From positions 1 to 64,000 of the forward strand of contig JANRJO010000017.1 in assembly GCA_033763935.1 (NCBI GenBank): a stretch of DNA of 64,000 bases. The letters run 5' to 3'. Below are positions 17,462 through 26,619 of the stretch, piece by piece. Position numbers and translations under genes: made by a program. A model generated the notes under the pieces. That model was not told where the DNA came from, did no database searches, and worked only from the letters and a program-made list of their open reading frames with translations. Each line of letters begins with the position of its first letter. Within the stretch, counting starts at the first letter, position 1. The stretch comes from DALYJJ01 sp033763935. Its GTDB lineage: Bacteria; Acidobacteriota; Terriglobia; Bryobacterales; Bryobacteraceae.

Positions 17462-18765
17462 CACCGGCCCTCATACTCCTCCTCCTCGCCGCCCCCCTCG
17501 CGGCACAATTCCGCGCCGGTGTCGCACGCGTTAAGATCACCCCCGACACCCCCGTCTGGCTCACCGGTTTTGCTGCACGAACCAAACCCGCCACCGAAGT
17601 CGGCCTCGACCTCTACGCCAAGGCCCTCGCCCTCGAAACCCCGTCTGACAAACTCGTCATCGTCACCGCCGACCTCCTCGGCTTCACCAAACAGGTCAGC
17701 GACGAAGTCGCCGCCCGCGCCGCCCGCACCCACCACCTCCGCCGTGACCAGATCGTCTTCTTCGCCTCCCATACCCACTCCGGCCCGCCCGTCACCCCCC
17801 GGCTCACCCTCTCCATCGGCGAAGGCCCCGACTTCGACCGCGCCGCCGCCGCCTACACCGCCAAACTCACCGACCAACTCGAAGCCCTCGTCACCGAATC
17901 TCTCTCGAAGCGAACCCAAGCCACCCTTGCCTTCGGCTGGACCGAAGCCCCCTTCGCCATCAACCGCCGCACCGAACACCTCGCCGGTATCCGCCCCGGC
18001 GAATCCTTCCCCGCTCCCACTGACCACCGCGTCCCTGTGCTCCGCGTCCAAACTGCCGCTGGCGCCCCCCTCGCCGTCCTCTTCGGCTATGCCTGCCACA
18101 ACACCGTCCTCACCGGTGACACGTATGAGGTCAGCGGCGACTACGCCGGCTACGCGCAAAAATCGCTGGAGCAAACCCAAGGCGTAACCGCCCTGTTTGT
18201 AACGCTATGCGCCGGTGACCAGCGCGCCGCGCCCCGCGGTACCCGAGCCCTCGCCGAACAGCACGGCCGCACCCTAGCTGCCGCCGTGGCTGCCGCCCGC
18301 ACCTCCCCCCTGGCCCCCACCCTCCGCACCACCCACCACGAAACCACCCTCCCCTTCACCGCCCACACGCGCGAGGTGTACAACGCCGAAGCCCGCAGCG
18401 CCGACCCCTTCGCCGCGCGCCGCGGACGCGCCATGCTCGCCGCCCTCGACTCCGGCCGCGCCATCACCCACGCCCCCTACCCCATCCAGGCCTTCCGCCT
18501 CGGCAGCCTCACCTGGCTCGCCCTCGCCGGCGAAGTCGTCGTCGACTACGCCCTTACCCTGCGCCGCCAGTTCGGTGACAACCTCGTCGTCGCCGCCTAC
18601 GCCAACGATCTCCCCGGCTACATCCCCTCCCTCCGCGTCCAGCGCGAAGGCGGCTATGAAGCCGGCGATAGTATGATGTATTTTCTCCAGCCTGGGTGGT
18701 TCACCGAGGATGTCGAGCCCCGGGTCCTTGCCGCCGCCCAGCGCGTACTCGCCGAATTGCGGTAG
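17458..18765 (+). CDS. Secreted neutral/alkaline ceramidase-like hydrolase
   Basis: 435 residues; ATGA overlap with the lipoprotein gene. After a signal peptide (MTPALILLLLAAPLAA) the neutral-ceramidase N-terminal domain is clear: AGVARVKITP, LVIVTADLLGF, zinc-binding SHTHSG (104-109), FGYACHNTVLTG and SGDYAGYAQ. It is shorter than true ceramidases (about 650 residues) and lacks their C-terminal domain, like many acidobacterial and planctomycete relatives whose substrates are unknown amides or esters. Last gene of the exported-protein operon. Confidence 0.85.
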   Translation: MTPALILLLLAAPLAAQFRAGVARVKITPDTPVWLTGFAARTKPATEVGLDLYAKALALETPSDKLVIVTADLLGFTKQVSDEVAARAARTHHLRRDQIVFFASHTHSGPPVTPRLTLSIGEGPDFDRAAAAYTAKLTDQLEALVTESLSKRTQATLAFGWTEAPFAINRRTEHLAGIRPGESFPAPTDHRVPVLRVQTAAGAPLAVLFGYACHNTVLTGDTYEVSGDYAGYAQKSLEQTQGVTALFVTLCAGDQRAAPRGTRALAEQHGRTLAAAVAAARTSPLAPTLRTTHHETTLPFTAHTREVYNAEARSADPFAARRGRAMLAALDSGRAITHAPYPIQAFRLGSLTWLALAGEVVVDYALTLRRQFGDNLVVAAYANDLPGYIPSLRVQREGGYEAGDSMMYFLQPGWFTEDVEPRVLAAAQRVLAELR

Positions 18766-18775
18766 CCCAAACGAT

Positions 18776-21088
18776 ATGCGAGAGTCCACCTCTCCCGACC
18801 CCGCCTCCGGCGCCCCCGACGCCCGGGAGCCGGGCCTCGACCTCAACGAACTCCCCGCCATCATCTGCTACCTCGACCGCGAACAACGCTACCGCACCGT
18901 CAACCGGAGCTACTGCCTCTGGGTCGCCAAACCTCCGCAGGACATCATCGGCCGGACCCTTCGCGAGGTCGTCGGTGAACCTCACGCGTCCATCGCCCAA
19001 CCCTACATCGAACGCGTGCTCGCCGGCGAGCCCGTCAGCTTTGAGTCCCGCGTCCTTCGCCCTGACGGAACTCTGAAGCACGCCCTCGTCTCTTATACCC
19101 CTGACCGCCACCCCGATGGCGCCGTTGCCGGCTTCGTTGGGCTGGTCAGCGATATCAGCCGGCAGCACCGCGCCGAAGAGGAGGCCCGCCGCGGCGCTGA
19201 CCGCCTCCGCGCTGTCGCCGACGCCGTCCCCGCCCTCATCTCCTTCATCAACTCCGATTACCGCTACGAGTTCGTCAACGCCGCCTACGGCGAATGGTTC
19301 GCCATTCCCCCCGCCGAGGCGCAGGGCCGCCATGTGAGCGAGGTGCTCGGCGAGAAGGCTTTTCGCACCCTCAAGCCCTACTTCGACCGCGCCCTCGCCG
19401 GCGAAACGGTTCGCTTCGAAGGTTGGACGCCGTACCAGAACGGCGCCCGGTACGTCAGCGCCTTCTACCGGCCTCACGCCGATGACTTCGGCCGCATCAC
19501 CGGCTTCAGTGTCCTGGTCGAAGACGTTACGCACCGCCGTCGTATCGAGCAGGAACTCCGCCAGACCGCCTCCGCCTTGAAAGACAGCGAAGGCCAGATG
19601 CGATCCATCGCCGACAGCATCCCGCAACTCGCCTGGATGGCCGACGGCCCCGGCCGCTTCCTCTGGTACAGCCGGCAATGGCTCGAGTTCGCAGGGCCGC
19701 TTGTTCCCGTCGCCGGCGGCTGGGACTGGATGACTCTCCTGCCTCCCGACCACGAACACCGCGTTCGTTCCGCGTTCTCTGCCTGTGTCGCTGCCGGCAC
19801 GCCCTGGGAAGATACCTTCCCGCTGCTCGCCGCCAATGGCGCCAGCCGGTGGTTCCTCTCCCGAGCCCTCCCCCTGCACGACGCGGATGGGCAGGTCTCG
19901 CGCTGGTTCGGCACAAGCACCGACATCACCGAACAGCTCGAAGCCAATCGCCGCATCGAAGAACTCAACCGCGACCTCCAGCGCCGCGTCAAGGAATTCG
20001 AAACCCTCGTTCGCGTCCTCCCCATCGGCGTCGGCATCGGCCTCGATCCCGAGTGCCGTGACATCCGCATCAACGACGCCTTCGCCAAGCTCCTCGGGAT
20101 GCCTCCGGGCGTGAACGCTTCCAAGAGCGCGGAACATGGCCCTACTCTCCCGTTCCGCGTGTTTAAAGACGGCGTCGAACTATCCGCCGACCAGTTACCA
20201 ATGCAAGCCGCCGCCCGCGAAGGGCGCGAGATCCATAACCTGGAAATGGAACTCGAGCGCGCCGACGGCGCCCGCATTACCTACCTCGCCTTCGCTAACC
20301 CGCTCTTCGACGAACACGGCAGAGTCCGCGGCGCCCTCGGCGCCTTTCTCGATATCAGCGAACGCAAGCGCGCCGAGGAAGAGCTCCGCAAGAAGAACCA
20401 TGAGCTCGAAGAGTTCGCCTATGTCGTCAGCCACGACGTGCGCGAACCGCTTCGCATGGTGAACGCCTATAGTCAGCTCATCGTGCGCCGCGTGCAGGCC
20501 GGCCAATATGAAGACATCCCCCGGCTCCTCACCTTCATCGAAGGCGGCGTGACACGCATGGAGTCCATGATCCGCGACCTTCTCGATTACTCTCGGCTCG
20601 TCCACGCCGAGACAGCACGCTTCCGGCCCCTTCCCCTTGCCGAGTGTGTCGAGGTCGCAATGGCCAACCTCGCCGACGTCATTCATTCCACCCACGCCCG
20701 CATCTGCGTCGGCTCGCTGCCCATCGTCCTCGGCGATCGCACGCAGCTCTTCCAGGTCTTCCAGAACCTGCTTTCAAACTCTCTCAAGTATGCGCGGGCG
20801 GGGCAGCGTCCGCTCGTCGAGATCACCGCCGAAGTCGAAAACGACCAGTGGGTCGTTTGCGTCCGTGACAACGGCATCGGCTTCGACCAGGATTACGCCG
20901 AGCGCATCTTCGGCCTCTTCAAACGCCTTCATCGTGACGAGTATCCGGGCACTGGCCTGGGGCTTACCATTTGCCGCCGCGTCGTCGAGCGCCACGGTGG
21001 ACGCATCTGGGCCGCCGGCCGGCCGGACGAAGGGGCCGCCTTCTACTTCACGCTCCCCGTCATGGCCGCCGCCACGGCCGGTCCCTGA
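18776..21088 (+). CDS. Multi-PAS sensor histidine kinase
   Basis: 770 residues from ATG 18776; the frame extends 22 codons further into the ceramidase gene but without PAS similarity. Four PAS domains follow in series (about 20-130, 145-265, 280-400 and 415-545), marked by repeated ends such as GLVSDISRQHR, LVEDVTHRRR, TSTDITEQLE and FLDISERKRA. Then a HisKA dimerisation helix with H553 in YVVSHDVREPL, N-box QNLLSNSLKYA, and the ATP lid DNGIGFDQDYAERIFGLF and GTGLGLTICRRVVE. There are no membrane helices, so it is a soluble kinase. No response regulator adjoins it. Confidence 0.92.
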   Translation: MRESTSPDPASGAPDAREPGLDLNELPAIICYLDREQRYRTVNRSYCLWVAKPPQDIIGRTLREVVGEPHASIAQPYIERVLAGEPVSFESRVLRPDGTLKHALVSYTPDRHPDGAVAGFVGLVSDISRQHRAEEEARRGADRLRAVADAVPALISFINSDYRYEFVNAAYGEWFAIPPAEAQGRHVSEVLGEKAFRTLKPYFDRALAGETVRFEGWTPYQNGARYVSAFYRPHADDFGRITGFSVLVEDVTHRRRIEQELRQTASALKDSEGQMRSIADSIPQLAWMADGPGRFLWYSRQWLEFAGPLVPVAGGWDWMTLLPPDHEHRVRSAFSACVAAGTPWEDTFPLLAANGASRWFLSRALPLHDADGQVSRWFGTSTDITEQLEANRRIEELNRDLQRRVKEFETLVRVLPIGVGIGLDPECRDIRINDAFAKLLGMPPGVNASKSAEHGPTLPFRVFKDGVELSADQLPMQAAAREGREIHNLEMELERADGARITYLAFANPLFDEHGRVRGALGAFLDISERKRAEEELRKKNHELEEFAYVVSHDVREPLRMVNAYSQLIVRRVQAGQYEDIPRLLTFIEGGVTRMESMIRDLLDYSRLVHAETARFRPLPLAECVEVAMANLADVIHSTHARICVGSLPIVLGDRTQLFQVFQNLLSNSLKYARAGQRPLVEITAEVENDQWVVCVRDNGIGFDQDYAERIFGLFKRLHRDEYPGTGLGLTICRRVVERHGGRIWAAGRPDEGAAFYFTLPVMAAATAGP

Positions 21089-21090
21089 GC

Positions 21091-22245
21091 CTACTGCTTG
21101 CGCTCGTTGTCCGCGTCGCCGTCGATCGCAAGCGCACCCGGCTGGCTCTCGAGCTTCTTTACCAGCGCCGTCAGGCTCGAATTCGCCGGCTCCAGCGCCG
21201 CCGCTTCCTTCAAATAAGCGAGCACGCTTCCCGGCGACCCGTCCGGCAGCGCCAGCCGCTTGCCCCGATGTAGCGCGAACGTCTGCCCGTTCTCGATCAC
21301 CAGACACGCCGACCGCCCCCCGTAATACGTCGACAGCCCCACGTCGGCCAGAATCACCTTGCCGCCGAAGCGCGGCACGATCGCCCCTGCCGTCGGTGTG
21401 TGCCCCAGTACGATGCGCTTCACATTGTAGAAGGCCAGCAGCTTGTCGACATGCTCGCCAAGCTCCGCCTCCGGTGACTGCGCCAGACCCCGGTACCACA
21501 GCGGACCCAATGGATCGACGAGGATGCCCGTCTCGATCATCTTCCCCGTCATCAGCTCCTTCCGCACCTGCTCGTTCAACTCTGGGTGCGGCGTCGAGCC
21601 GTACTTCGGCGACAACCCCCCGTGCAGGAACAGCGAGTCGTTGATCCGCACAATCGCGTTGTGCCCACGCAGCCAGCGGTGATACTTGCCGTCCGGCCCG
21701 AACGCCAGCCGGTGCTCGATGAAACCGAGTGGCGTCTCCGCCTCCCACTTCTTCTTGTAGTCGGGTGTGGCCTTCGCCTCCTGACCCTTGCTCCGCAACT
21801 CCTCGAGATGCTGCTCCCACAACCGGTTGCGGTACTCAACGGAGCTTCCGCTCTTGAAAGACTCGTACTCCGCGGGCGTTACATACCGCAGGTCGCCGTA
21901 GACGTTCATCGCCTCGTGGTTCCCGATCAGCGCGTGAACCATGCCCCCGGCCTTCTTGGCCTGCTTCTCCAGGTCCATGAGCAGGTCGAGGATTTTCCGC
22001 GTGTCCGGCCCCCGGTCCGGCACGTCGCCCAACTGCACCAGGTGCGCCTTGCCGCCCGCCCACTTGTTCTTCGCGTCAATCAGCCCCGCCGACCGCAGCA
22101 CTTCCGTGAATCCCGCCAGGTGCCCGTGAACGTCGCCCACGGCCACCACCCGCTCGACTCCCTGGTAGGAATCGGCGGCCGCCGTCGCCGCCGCCAACAG
22201 CAGCAAGATCGCCGCGCGGCGCGGCAATGCGCCGTTTCCCTTCAC
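21091..22245 (-). CDS. Exported PPP-type metallophosphatase (Shelph-like)
   Basis: 384 residues from GTG at 22245, which overlaps the upstream stop as GTGA; a longer ATG start at 22278 is possible but would overlap by 37 bases. A signal peptide (PRRAAILLLLAAATAAA) precedes the calcineurin-like motifs GDVHGH (37-42), GDVPDRG (73-79) and GNHE (108-111), with later H in GHTPTAG. These are the metal ligands of PPP-family serine/threonine or tyrosine phosphatases, closest to the bacterial Shewanella-like group. It is co-translated with an exported kinase-fold protein, suggesting reversible phosphorylation outside the cytoplasm. Confidence 0.88.
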   Translation of the reverse strand: MKGNGALPRRAAILLLLAAATAAADSYQGVERVVAVGDVHGHLAGFTEVLRSAGLIDAKNKWAGGKAHLVQLGDVPDRGPDTRKILDLLMDLEKQAKKAGGMVHALIGNHEAMNVYGDLRYVTPAEYESFKSGSSVEYRNRLWEQHLEELRSKGQEAKATPDYKKKWEAETPLGFIEHRLAFGPDGKYHRWLRGHNAIVRINDSLFLHGGLSPKYGSTPHPELNEQVRKELMTGKMIETGILVDPLGPLWYRGLAQSPEAELGEHVDKLLAFYNVKRIVLGHTPTAGAIVPRFGGKVILADVGLSTYYGGRSACLVIENGQTFALHRGKRLALPDGSPGSVLAYLKEAAALEPANSSLTALVKKLESQPGALAIDGDADNERKQ

Positions 22246-23105
22246 TTCGCCGCCACCGCGGAAGCCGGAAGCACCCACACCGGCTCGCGCACCGGCAGAT
22301 CGTACAGCACGTTCTCCTCGCCCTCCGCCTTTATCTTAGCGTCGAAGTACTCGACTATCCGGTCACGCCGGGCCAGTAACCCCCTAATCTCGTTGTCGCG
22401 CAACAGCCCTTTCAGGCTGCCTTCCAGCGTCTTCTTGTCCAGCGCCCGCAGTTTCGCCAGCAGGCTCCGCTCGCACTTCACCAGGTTTTTCGGCGCGTTC
22501 AGGTCCGTACGCAGCCGGAAGCAGCGCGTGTGGTCGATCATCCAGATCCTCCAGTCCTCCGTAATCAGCAGGTTCTGCAGGTTCCGGTCTGTGTTGAAGA
22601 CTAACTGGTCGAACACGCGCACCATGTACATCTGCTTGTTGAACAGCTCCGAATCCGGCGGCTTGATGCTCTTCTTAATCCGGTCGGACTCCATCATCGC
22701 GTTCGGAATCCACCAGGTGAACGCGCTCGACTTGCCGCCCCACTTCCGCTCCACCGAAGGCGGCGTCATGTTCAACCCCAGAAGCTGGTCCAGTTTGTAC
22801 GCTGCGACGTTGAACTTGTAGCAATCGCGGAAGCCCAACTCCGTTCCCCGGTTGCTCGTGAAGGATGCCTTATTCTCATCGATGCTCTGGACGTGCGCGT
22901 CGTGCGTCACAATCTCATGCGAGAGCTTGACCTTCAGCGAGTTGGTGATCCCGACGCCAAGCGCCTTCTGGCTGACTACCTTGCCGTCTTTCAGGAACTG
23001 CTCGATCTGCTCTGGTGAGAATTTCACCCCTTCCTGCTGCGGGCTCTGCGCGAGCCCCATCCACGCAGGGAGAGTAAGTGCAGCCACCAGGAACCGTGAG
23101 CCCAT
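22242..23105 (-). CDS. Exported kinase-fold protein (HipA/PI4K/FAM20-like)
   Basis: 287 residues; GGAGGT before the ATG at 23105 decides the start. A signal peptide (MGSRFLVAALTLPAWMGLAQ) precedes a domain with LGVGITNSLKVKL (possible nucleotide loop), AAYKLDQLLGL..TPPSVER, and the catalytic pair N-T-D173-R-N-L-Q-N178 followed by W-M-I-D191-H-T-R. This D-R-x-x-x-N...I-D-H layout is that of HipA, phosphatidylinositol 4-kinase and FAM20-like kinases. Kinase activity and target are not established; the coupling to a phosphatase gene supports a phosphorylation role. Confidence 0.65.
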   Translation of the reverse strand: MGSRFLVAALTLPAWMGLAQSPQQEGVKFSPEQIEQFLKDGKVVSQKALGVGITNSLKVKLSHEIVTHDAHVQSIDENKASFTSNRGTELGFRDCYKFNVAAYKLDQLLGLNMTPPSVERKWGGKSSAFTWWIPNAMMESDRIKKSIKPPDSELFNKQMYMVRVFDQLVFNTDRNLQNLLITEDWRIWMIDHTRCFRLRTDLNAPKNLVKCERSLLAKLRALDKKTLEGSLKGLLRDNEIRGLLARRDRIVEYFDAKIKAEGEENVLYDLPVREPVWVLPASAVAAK

Positions 23106-23173
23106 GTGATACCTCCGTGGTTTTGAAGTAGTGTAGCCGGAACGCGCGTTGAAGCCAAGCGGCACGGATAGTG

Positions 23174-23965
23174 TTACGCTCCCGCCACCTCCGCCGCGGG
23201 GAACGCCACTGCCAGCAATCGCTCCTCGGTCCGGTCGTCCAGGTCGCCGGTTACCGCTAAGTTCTGCTGCATCTGGAACTCGACCAGCGCCGACCGGGTT
23301 AGTCGCCCCCGCAGCCCGTCGATCGGCCCCGGGTTGAAGCCCAGGTAAGTGAGCGCCGCCTGCGCCGTCCTCAGTTCGAGGTCCGGCAGCGCCGTCTTCC
23401 AGCGCGCATGTGCCGCCGCCAGCCGCGAATCGTAGTCGTTCCGCTTGAAATCCTTCCCGTTGTACCCGCGCGCAAACGCCACCCAATCCTGCCGCTGCAG
23501 CGCCGGCGCCAGCCCTCCGTTCCGGATGAAGTTCCCCATCGCCAGCAACTGGGACTCTTCGTTCCGCACCATCGCCGTCACGAACTCTCCAACCGTCGCA
23601 AACCCCGCCGCCTGGTGATTCATGCCCATCACCTGCCCGATGCCCCACGACGCGCTCTTCAGCGCTGCGTCGCGGTCCAGTTGCATCGCCGCCTCCAACC
23701 GCTGGTATTCGGCCGCCCCACCCGCATACCCGCCCGCGTGCGGGCTGCTGATGTTGGAATTGACGGCATCGAACTTACCGCCCGTCAGCCGGTGGAAGAT
23801 ATGGCGCTCGAACAGGATCATCGGCCGCCGGTCCGGCAGCATCCCGAACCCTCGCGTTTCCACTGTCAGCACCGCCCAAATCTCCGCGGCGGTCACCCCC
23901 AGCGCCTGGCTGCTGCGCGCCATGCCGTCATCGCCAAACGGTCGTCCCAACCCCTTAAATGTCAC
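23174..23965 (-). CDS. N-acetylmuramidase (DUF3380 type) with peptidoglycan-binding domain
   Basis: 263 residues from a GTG start at 23965, eight bases after AGGAGG. The muramidase domain (about 5-175) shows AVLTVETRGFG, PMILFERHIFHRLTGG, SWGIGQVMGMNH and FARGYNG, as in phage endolysins of this family; a C-terminal peptidoglycan-binding domain (about 190-255) shows AQAALTYLGFNPGPIDG and TRSALVEFQ. There is no signal peptide, as in phage lysins, so release may depend on another route. No phage genes surround it, so it may be domesticated or a cell-wall enzyme. Confidence 0.85.
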   Translation of the reverse strand: MTFKGLGRPFGDDGMARSSQALGVTAAEIWAVLTVETRGFGMLPDRRPMILFERHIFHRLTGGKFDAVNSNISSPHAGGYAGGAAEYQRLEAAMQLDRDAALKSASWGIGQVMGMNHQAAGFATVGEFVTAMVRNEESQLLAMGNFIRNGGLAPALQRQDWVAFARGYNGKDFKRNDYDSRLAAAHARWKTALPDLELRTAQAALTYLGFNPGPIDGLRGRLTRSALVEFQMQQNLAVTGDLDDRTEERLLAVAFPAAEVAGA

Positions 23966-24235
23966 CGTGGTTCCTCCTGTCGGACACCATCAAAGACAAT
24001 AGCGTGAAAAAGGTGCGGCGAAGTGCAACACCCATCGAATGGTTCGCCATGCGCATACTTACTCCACGTCCGGAGGGCCACCTTCTCCGTTGTGCACATA
24101 TTGTTCCTGGGTTAGACTGACTCCGTTAGTTACACGCAGGAACCCTCGGCGTGGACCCTGTTGTCCTCCCCCGGCTGGAACTCCGGGCGCCGGTAACGCC
24201 CGCGTGTCTGCGTCGCGGGCGTCGTACCCGCCCGA
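23966..24235. other. Intergenic spacer
   Basis: About 270 bases, with a lower-GC middle (24090-24150). TTGTGC-17-TAGACT near 24095-24123 is a weak promoter candidate for the hydrolase to the right. A 62-codon minus-strand frame here has no recognisable content. Nothing else seen. Confidence 0.4.
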
Positions 24236-24739
24236 TTGGCTCGCCAACAGCCTGCGCTCTGGCGGGAGGTGTTAGCGACCTTCGAAGCGGCCCTGCTTCG
24301 CTTGGCGCCGATCTACCACGGGCTGGGTTCGCCTCTGGGCGACGGATCGGCCGTGGTCGTTATTCCGGGGTTTCTGGGAACCGACGGTTGGATGGCCGAG
24401 ATCTACGCCTGGCTCCACCGCCTGAATTACCGGCCCTGCTTCTCCGGCATTGGCCTGAATGCCGACTGCCCCCACATCCTGATCCGCTCCCAACTCACCA
24501 AGGTCCTCGAGCAGGCGCGCCGCGAAACGGGCCGTAAGGTGCACCTCATCGGGCACAGCCTCGGCGGGCTCAAGGCCCTCTCCCTCGCTGCCCAGCGCCC
24601 CGACGCCGTCGCGTCCGTCGTCGCCGGAACCCACATCGGGCTGATCTTCAACCCAACCGTATACAAGGCGATTGCCGACCGCCTCGCCGCCGCCCAGGAG
24701 ACCCGGGCGGCAACCAACGGCCGGCCCCGCGTCGCCTAG
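24236..24739 (+). CDS. Truncated alpha/beta hydrolase (lipase/esterase fold)
   Basis: 167 residues from TTG at 24236 (no ATG in the open frame; an in-frame GTG lies 11 codons on). The fold is recognisable: VVVIPGFLGTDGWM, then the elbow VHLIGHSLGGLKAL with the nucleophile serine. The frame ends just after the strand following the elbow, before the acid and histidine that full-length relatives of about 250-300 residues supply. Its TAG shares bases with the stop of the convergent Fe-S protein gene (C-T-A-G). It is probably inactive or a decaying gene. Confidence 0.55.
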   Translation: MARQQPALWREVLATFEAALLRLAPIYHGLGSPLGDGSAVVVIPGFLGTDGWMAEIYAWLHRLNYRPCFSGIGLNADCPHILIRSQLTKVLEQARRETGRKVHLIGHSLGGLKALSLAAQRPDAVASVVAGTHIGLIFNPTVYKAIADRLAAAQETRAATNGRPRVA

Positions 24740-26619
24740 GGCTTCGCCGCTTCGACGGGAGCCGGCAGCGACTTCGCCGCCAGCTGCGCGATATCGTACA
24801 GCTGCGGCGGCTTCTCACTCGTTACCGTCAGCGCATCCCGGAACATCGTGTTGCAGAATGGGCAGGCGACGGCTACCGTCGAAGCGCCGGTGGCCATCAA
24901 CTGCTTTGCCCGCGTGTGGCTGACCCTGTCTCCCTCCTCCTCCCCTAACAGCGCCAGCCCACCCCCTGCGCCGCAGCAGAAGCTGCGCTCCCGCGACCGC
25001 TCTGCCTCCACCAGCGTGCCGTGCTTCCCCGCAACCGTCCGCGGCTCGTCGTAGACATTCCGGTAACGGCCCAGGTAGCACGGGTCGTGGAACACGATGG
25101 ACTCGCCCGCCCCGTTCGATGGCAGCTGCGGCGCCACCCGGGCGAGAAACTCGCTGTGGTGCTCGATCTGCGGCGGCTCGCCGAACTCCTTCCAGTCCGT
25201 CGAAATCGTGCGCACGCAGTGCGGGCAGATCGAAATCAGCTTCGACGCCTTCGCCTGCTTGAGCCAGTTTAAGTTCTGCTCCGCGAGTTGCTGGAACAGC
25301 AAGTCGTTCCCCAGCCGCCGCGCCGAATCGCCCGTGCACTTTTCCTTCTTCAGCACGCCGAATGTGACGCCGAGGTGGTTCATCACCTTTGCAAGCGAAG
25401 CAACCACTTCGCGCCCCGCCGGATCGTACGAGCCCATGCAACCCAGCCAAAGGCAATACTCCTGCGTCCCGTCGTAGATCGGAAAACCCTGCTTCTGAAT
25501 GAACTTGTCGCGCTCCGACGCATTCATTCCCAGTACGTTCCCGCCCCGCTCGAGCGACAGGAACAGCTTCGTCCCGTACTCGTCTTCCCACGTACCCGTG
25601 TTCACCGAGCCGCGCCGCAGCCCGACGATGATCGGCAAGTGCTCGATCCCCACCGGGCACTGAAACTCGCAGGAGCCGCACGTCGTGCACTGGAACGCCG
25701 CTTTCTGCGAATTGTACTTGCCCAGCAGCGGCTCTTCTGACGCCGGCCCGAGGTCGTCGAGATAGTGCTTCAGCCCCAGGATGATCTCTTTCGGGTTGAG
25801 TTCCTTGCCCGTGTTCGACGCCGGGCAGTGCTCCGTGCACCGCCCGCATTCCACGCACGAATACGCCTGAAGCGACGCTAGTTGCGTCACGTCCTTGCCC
25901 GTCACCAGACCAAAATCCTCATCGCCGGACAGCGGCGGAATGGCGCTGAACTCTCCCCGCGAAAGAAAAACCGTCGCCGGGCTGAGAATCAGGTGCAGGT
26001 GCTTCGATCGCGGGATGATCGGCAGAAAGACCAGCAGCGCCAGCGTGTGTACCCACCACAACACCTTCACCTCCACGCTGTCGCCGCTCACGAAGAACGC
26101 GCCCAGATACGTCACCATCAGTGTGAAGATCAGCGTGGCGATGATGGCCGAGGTTGCTGATAGCTTCTTCCCGAGCCACACCGGCCGAACGACGAACCGC
26201 CGGAACGCCAGACCGCTAATGGAAATGGCCACCGTAATCGCAAACAGCGCCGCCACCAGGAAGTAGAACTTCCCCACCCAACTCTCCGGCGGCAGAAAAC
26301 CCAGTCCGAAACCCGCGGCGAAGTGATTCAGCGTGACCAGCGCAAATGCCAGAAAGCCCCAGAACACGAAGGCGTGCGCAAGCCCCGGCAGCGGCCGCTG
26401 TTTGATGACTTTCGCCTGGCAGAGGACTTCCCAGAAGAAGTCCCAAACGCGGGGCCCCAACGGGGCAAGCGAGAAAGCCGGATCCTTGCGCGATGCCCGG
26501 ATTCGCTCTACCACTACGCCGAAGCGCGACCAGAACGTCCAGGCCGACGCCAGAATGGCAAGCGCCAGCAAAATCTTCTCGTAGATCGCGAAATGATGAG
26601 GCTCTGCGTAGAGAGGCAT
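24736..26619 (-). CDS. Membrane Fe-S oxidoreductase, ETF:(methyl)menaquinone oxidoreductase-like
   Basis: 627 residues from ATG 26619, preceded by AAAAGGTG. About six membrane helices (residues 14-220) resembling the nitrate-reductase gamma cytochrome b fold are followed by two [4Fe-4S] clusters (C255-x2-C-x2-C-x3-C-P and C311-x2-C-x2-C-x3-C-P) and two CCG-type domains (WLGCMGSYDPAGRE, and DPCYLGRY...FCCGAGGG). This is the architecture of EMO, which passes electrons from reduced ETF to menaquinone in beta-oxidation. The location at the end of the fad operon, with etfBA nearby, strongly supports that role. Confidence 0.85.
   Translation of the reverse strand: MPLYAEPHHFAIYEKILLALAILASAWTFWSRFGVVVERIRASRKDPAFSLAPLGPRVWDFFWEVLCQAKVIKQRPLPGLAHAFVFWGFLAFALVTLNHFAAGFGLGFLPPESWVGKFYFLVAALFAITVAISISGLAFRRFVVRPVWLGKKLSATSAIIATLIFTLMVTYLGAFFVSGDSVEVKVLWWVHTLALLVFLPIIPRSKHLHLILSPATVFLSRGEFSAIPPLSGDEDFGLVTGKDVTQLASLQAYSCVECGRCTEHCPASNTGKELNPKEIILGLKHYLDDLGPASEEPLLGKYNSQKAAFQCTTCGSCEFQCPVGIEHLPIIVGLRRGSVNTGTWEDEYGTKLFLSLERGGNVLGMNASERDKFIQKQGFPIYDGTQEYCLWLGCMGSYDPAGREVVASLAKVMNHLGVTFGVLKKEKCTGDSARRLGNDLLFQQLAEQNLNWLKQAKASKLISICPHCVRTISTDWKEFGEPPQIEHHSEFLARVAPQLPSNGAGESIVFHDPCYLGRYRNVYDEPRTVAGKHGTLVEAERSRERSFCCGAGGGLALLGEEEGDRVSHTRAKQLMATGASTVAVACPFCNTMFRDALTVTSEKPPQLYDIAQLAAKSLPAPVEAAKP

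Noticed and set aside
24059..24247. 62-codon minus-strand frame between muramidase and hydrolase
   Set aside because: No ribosome-binding site, no recognised sequence; composition not clearly coding.
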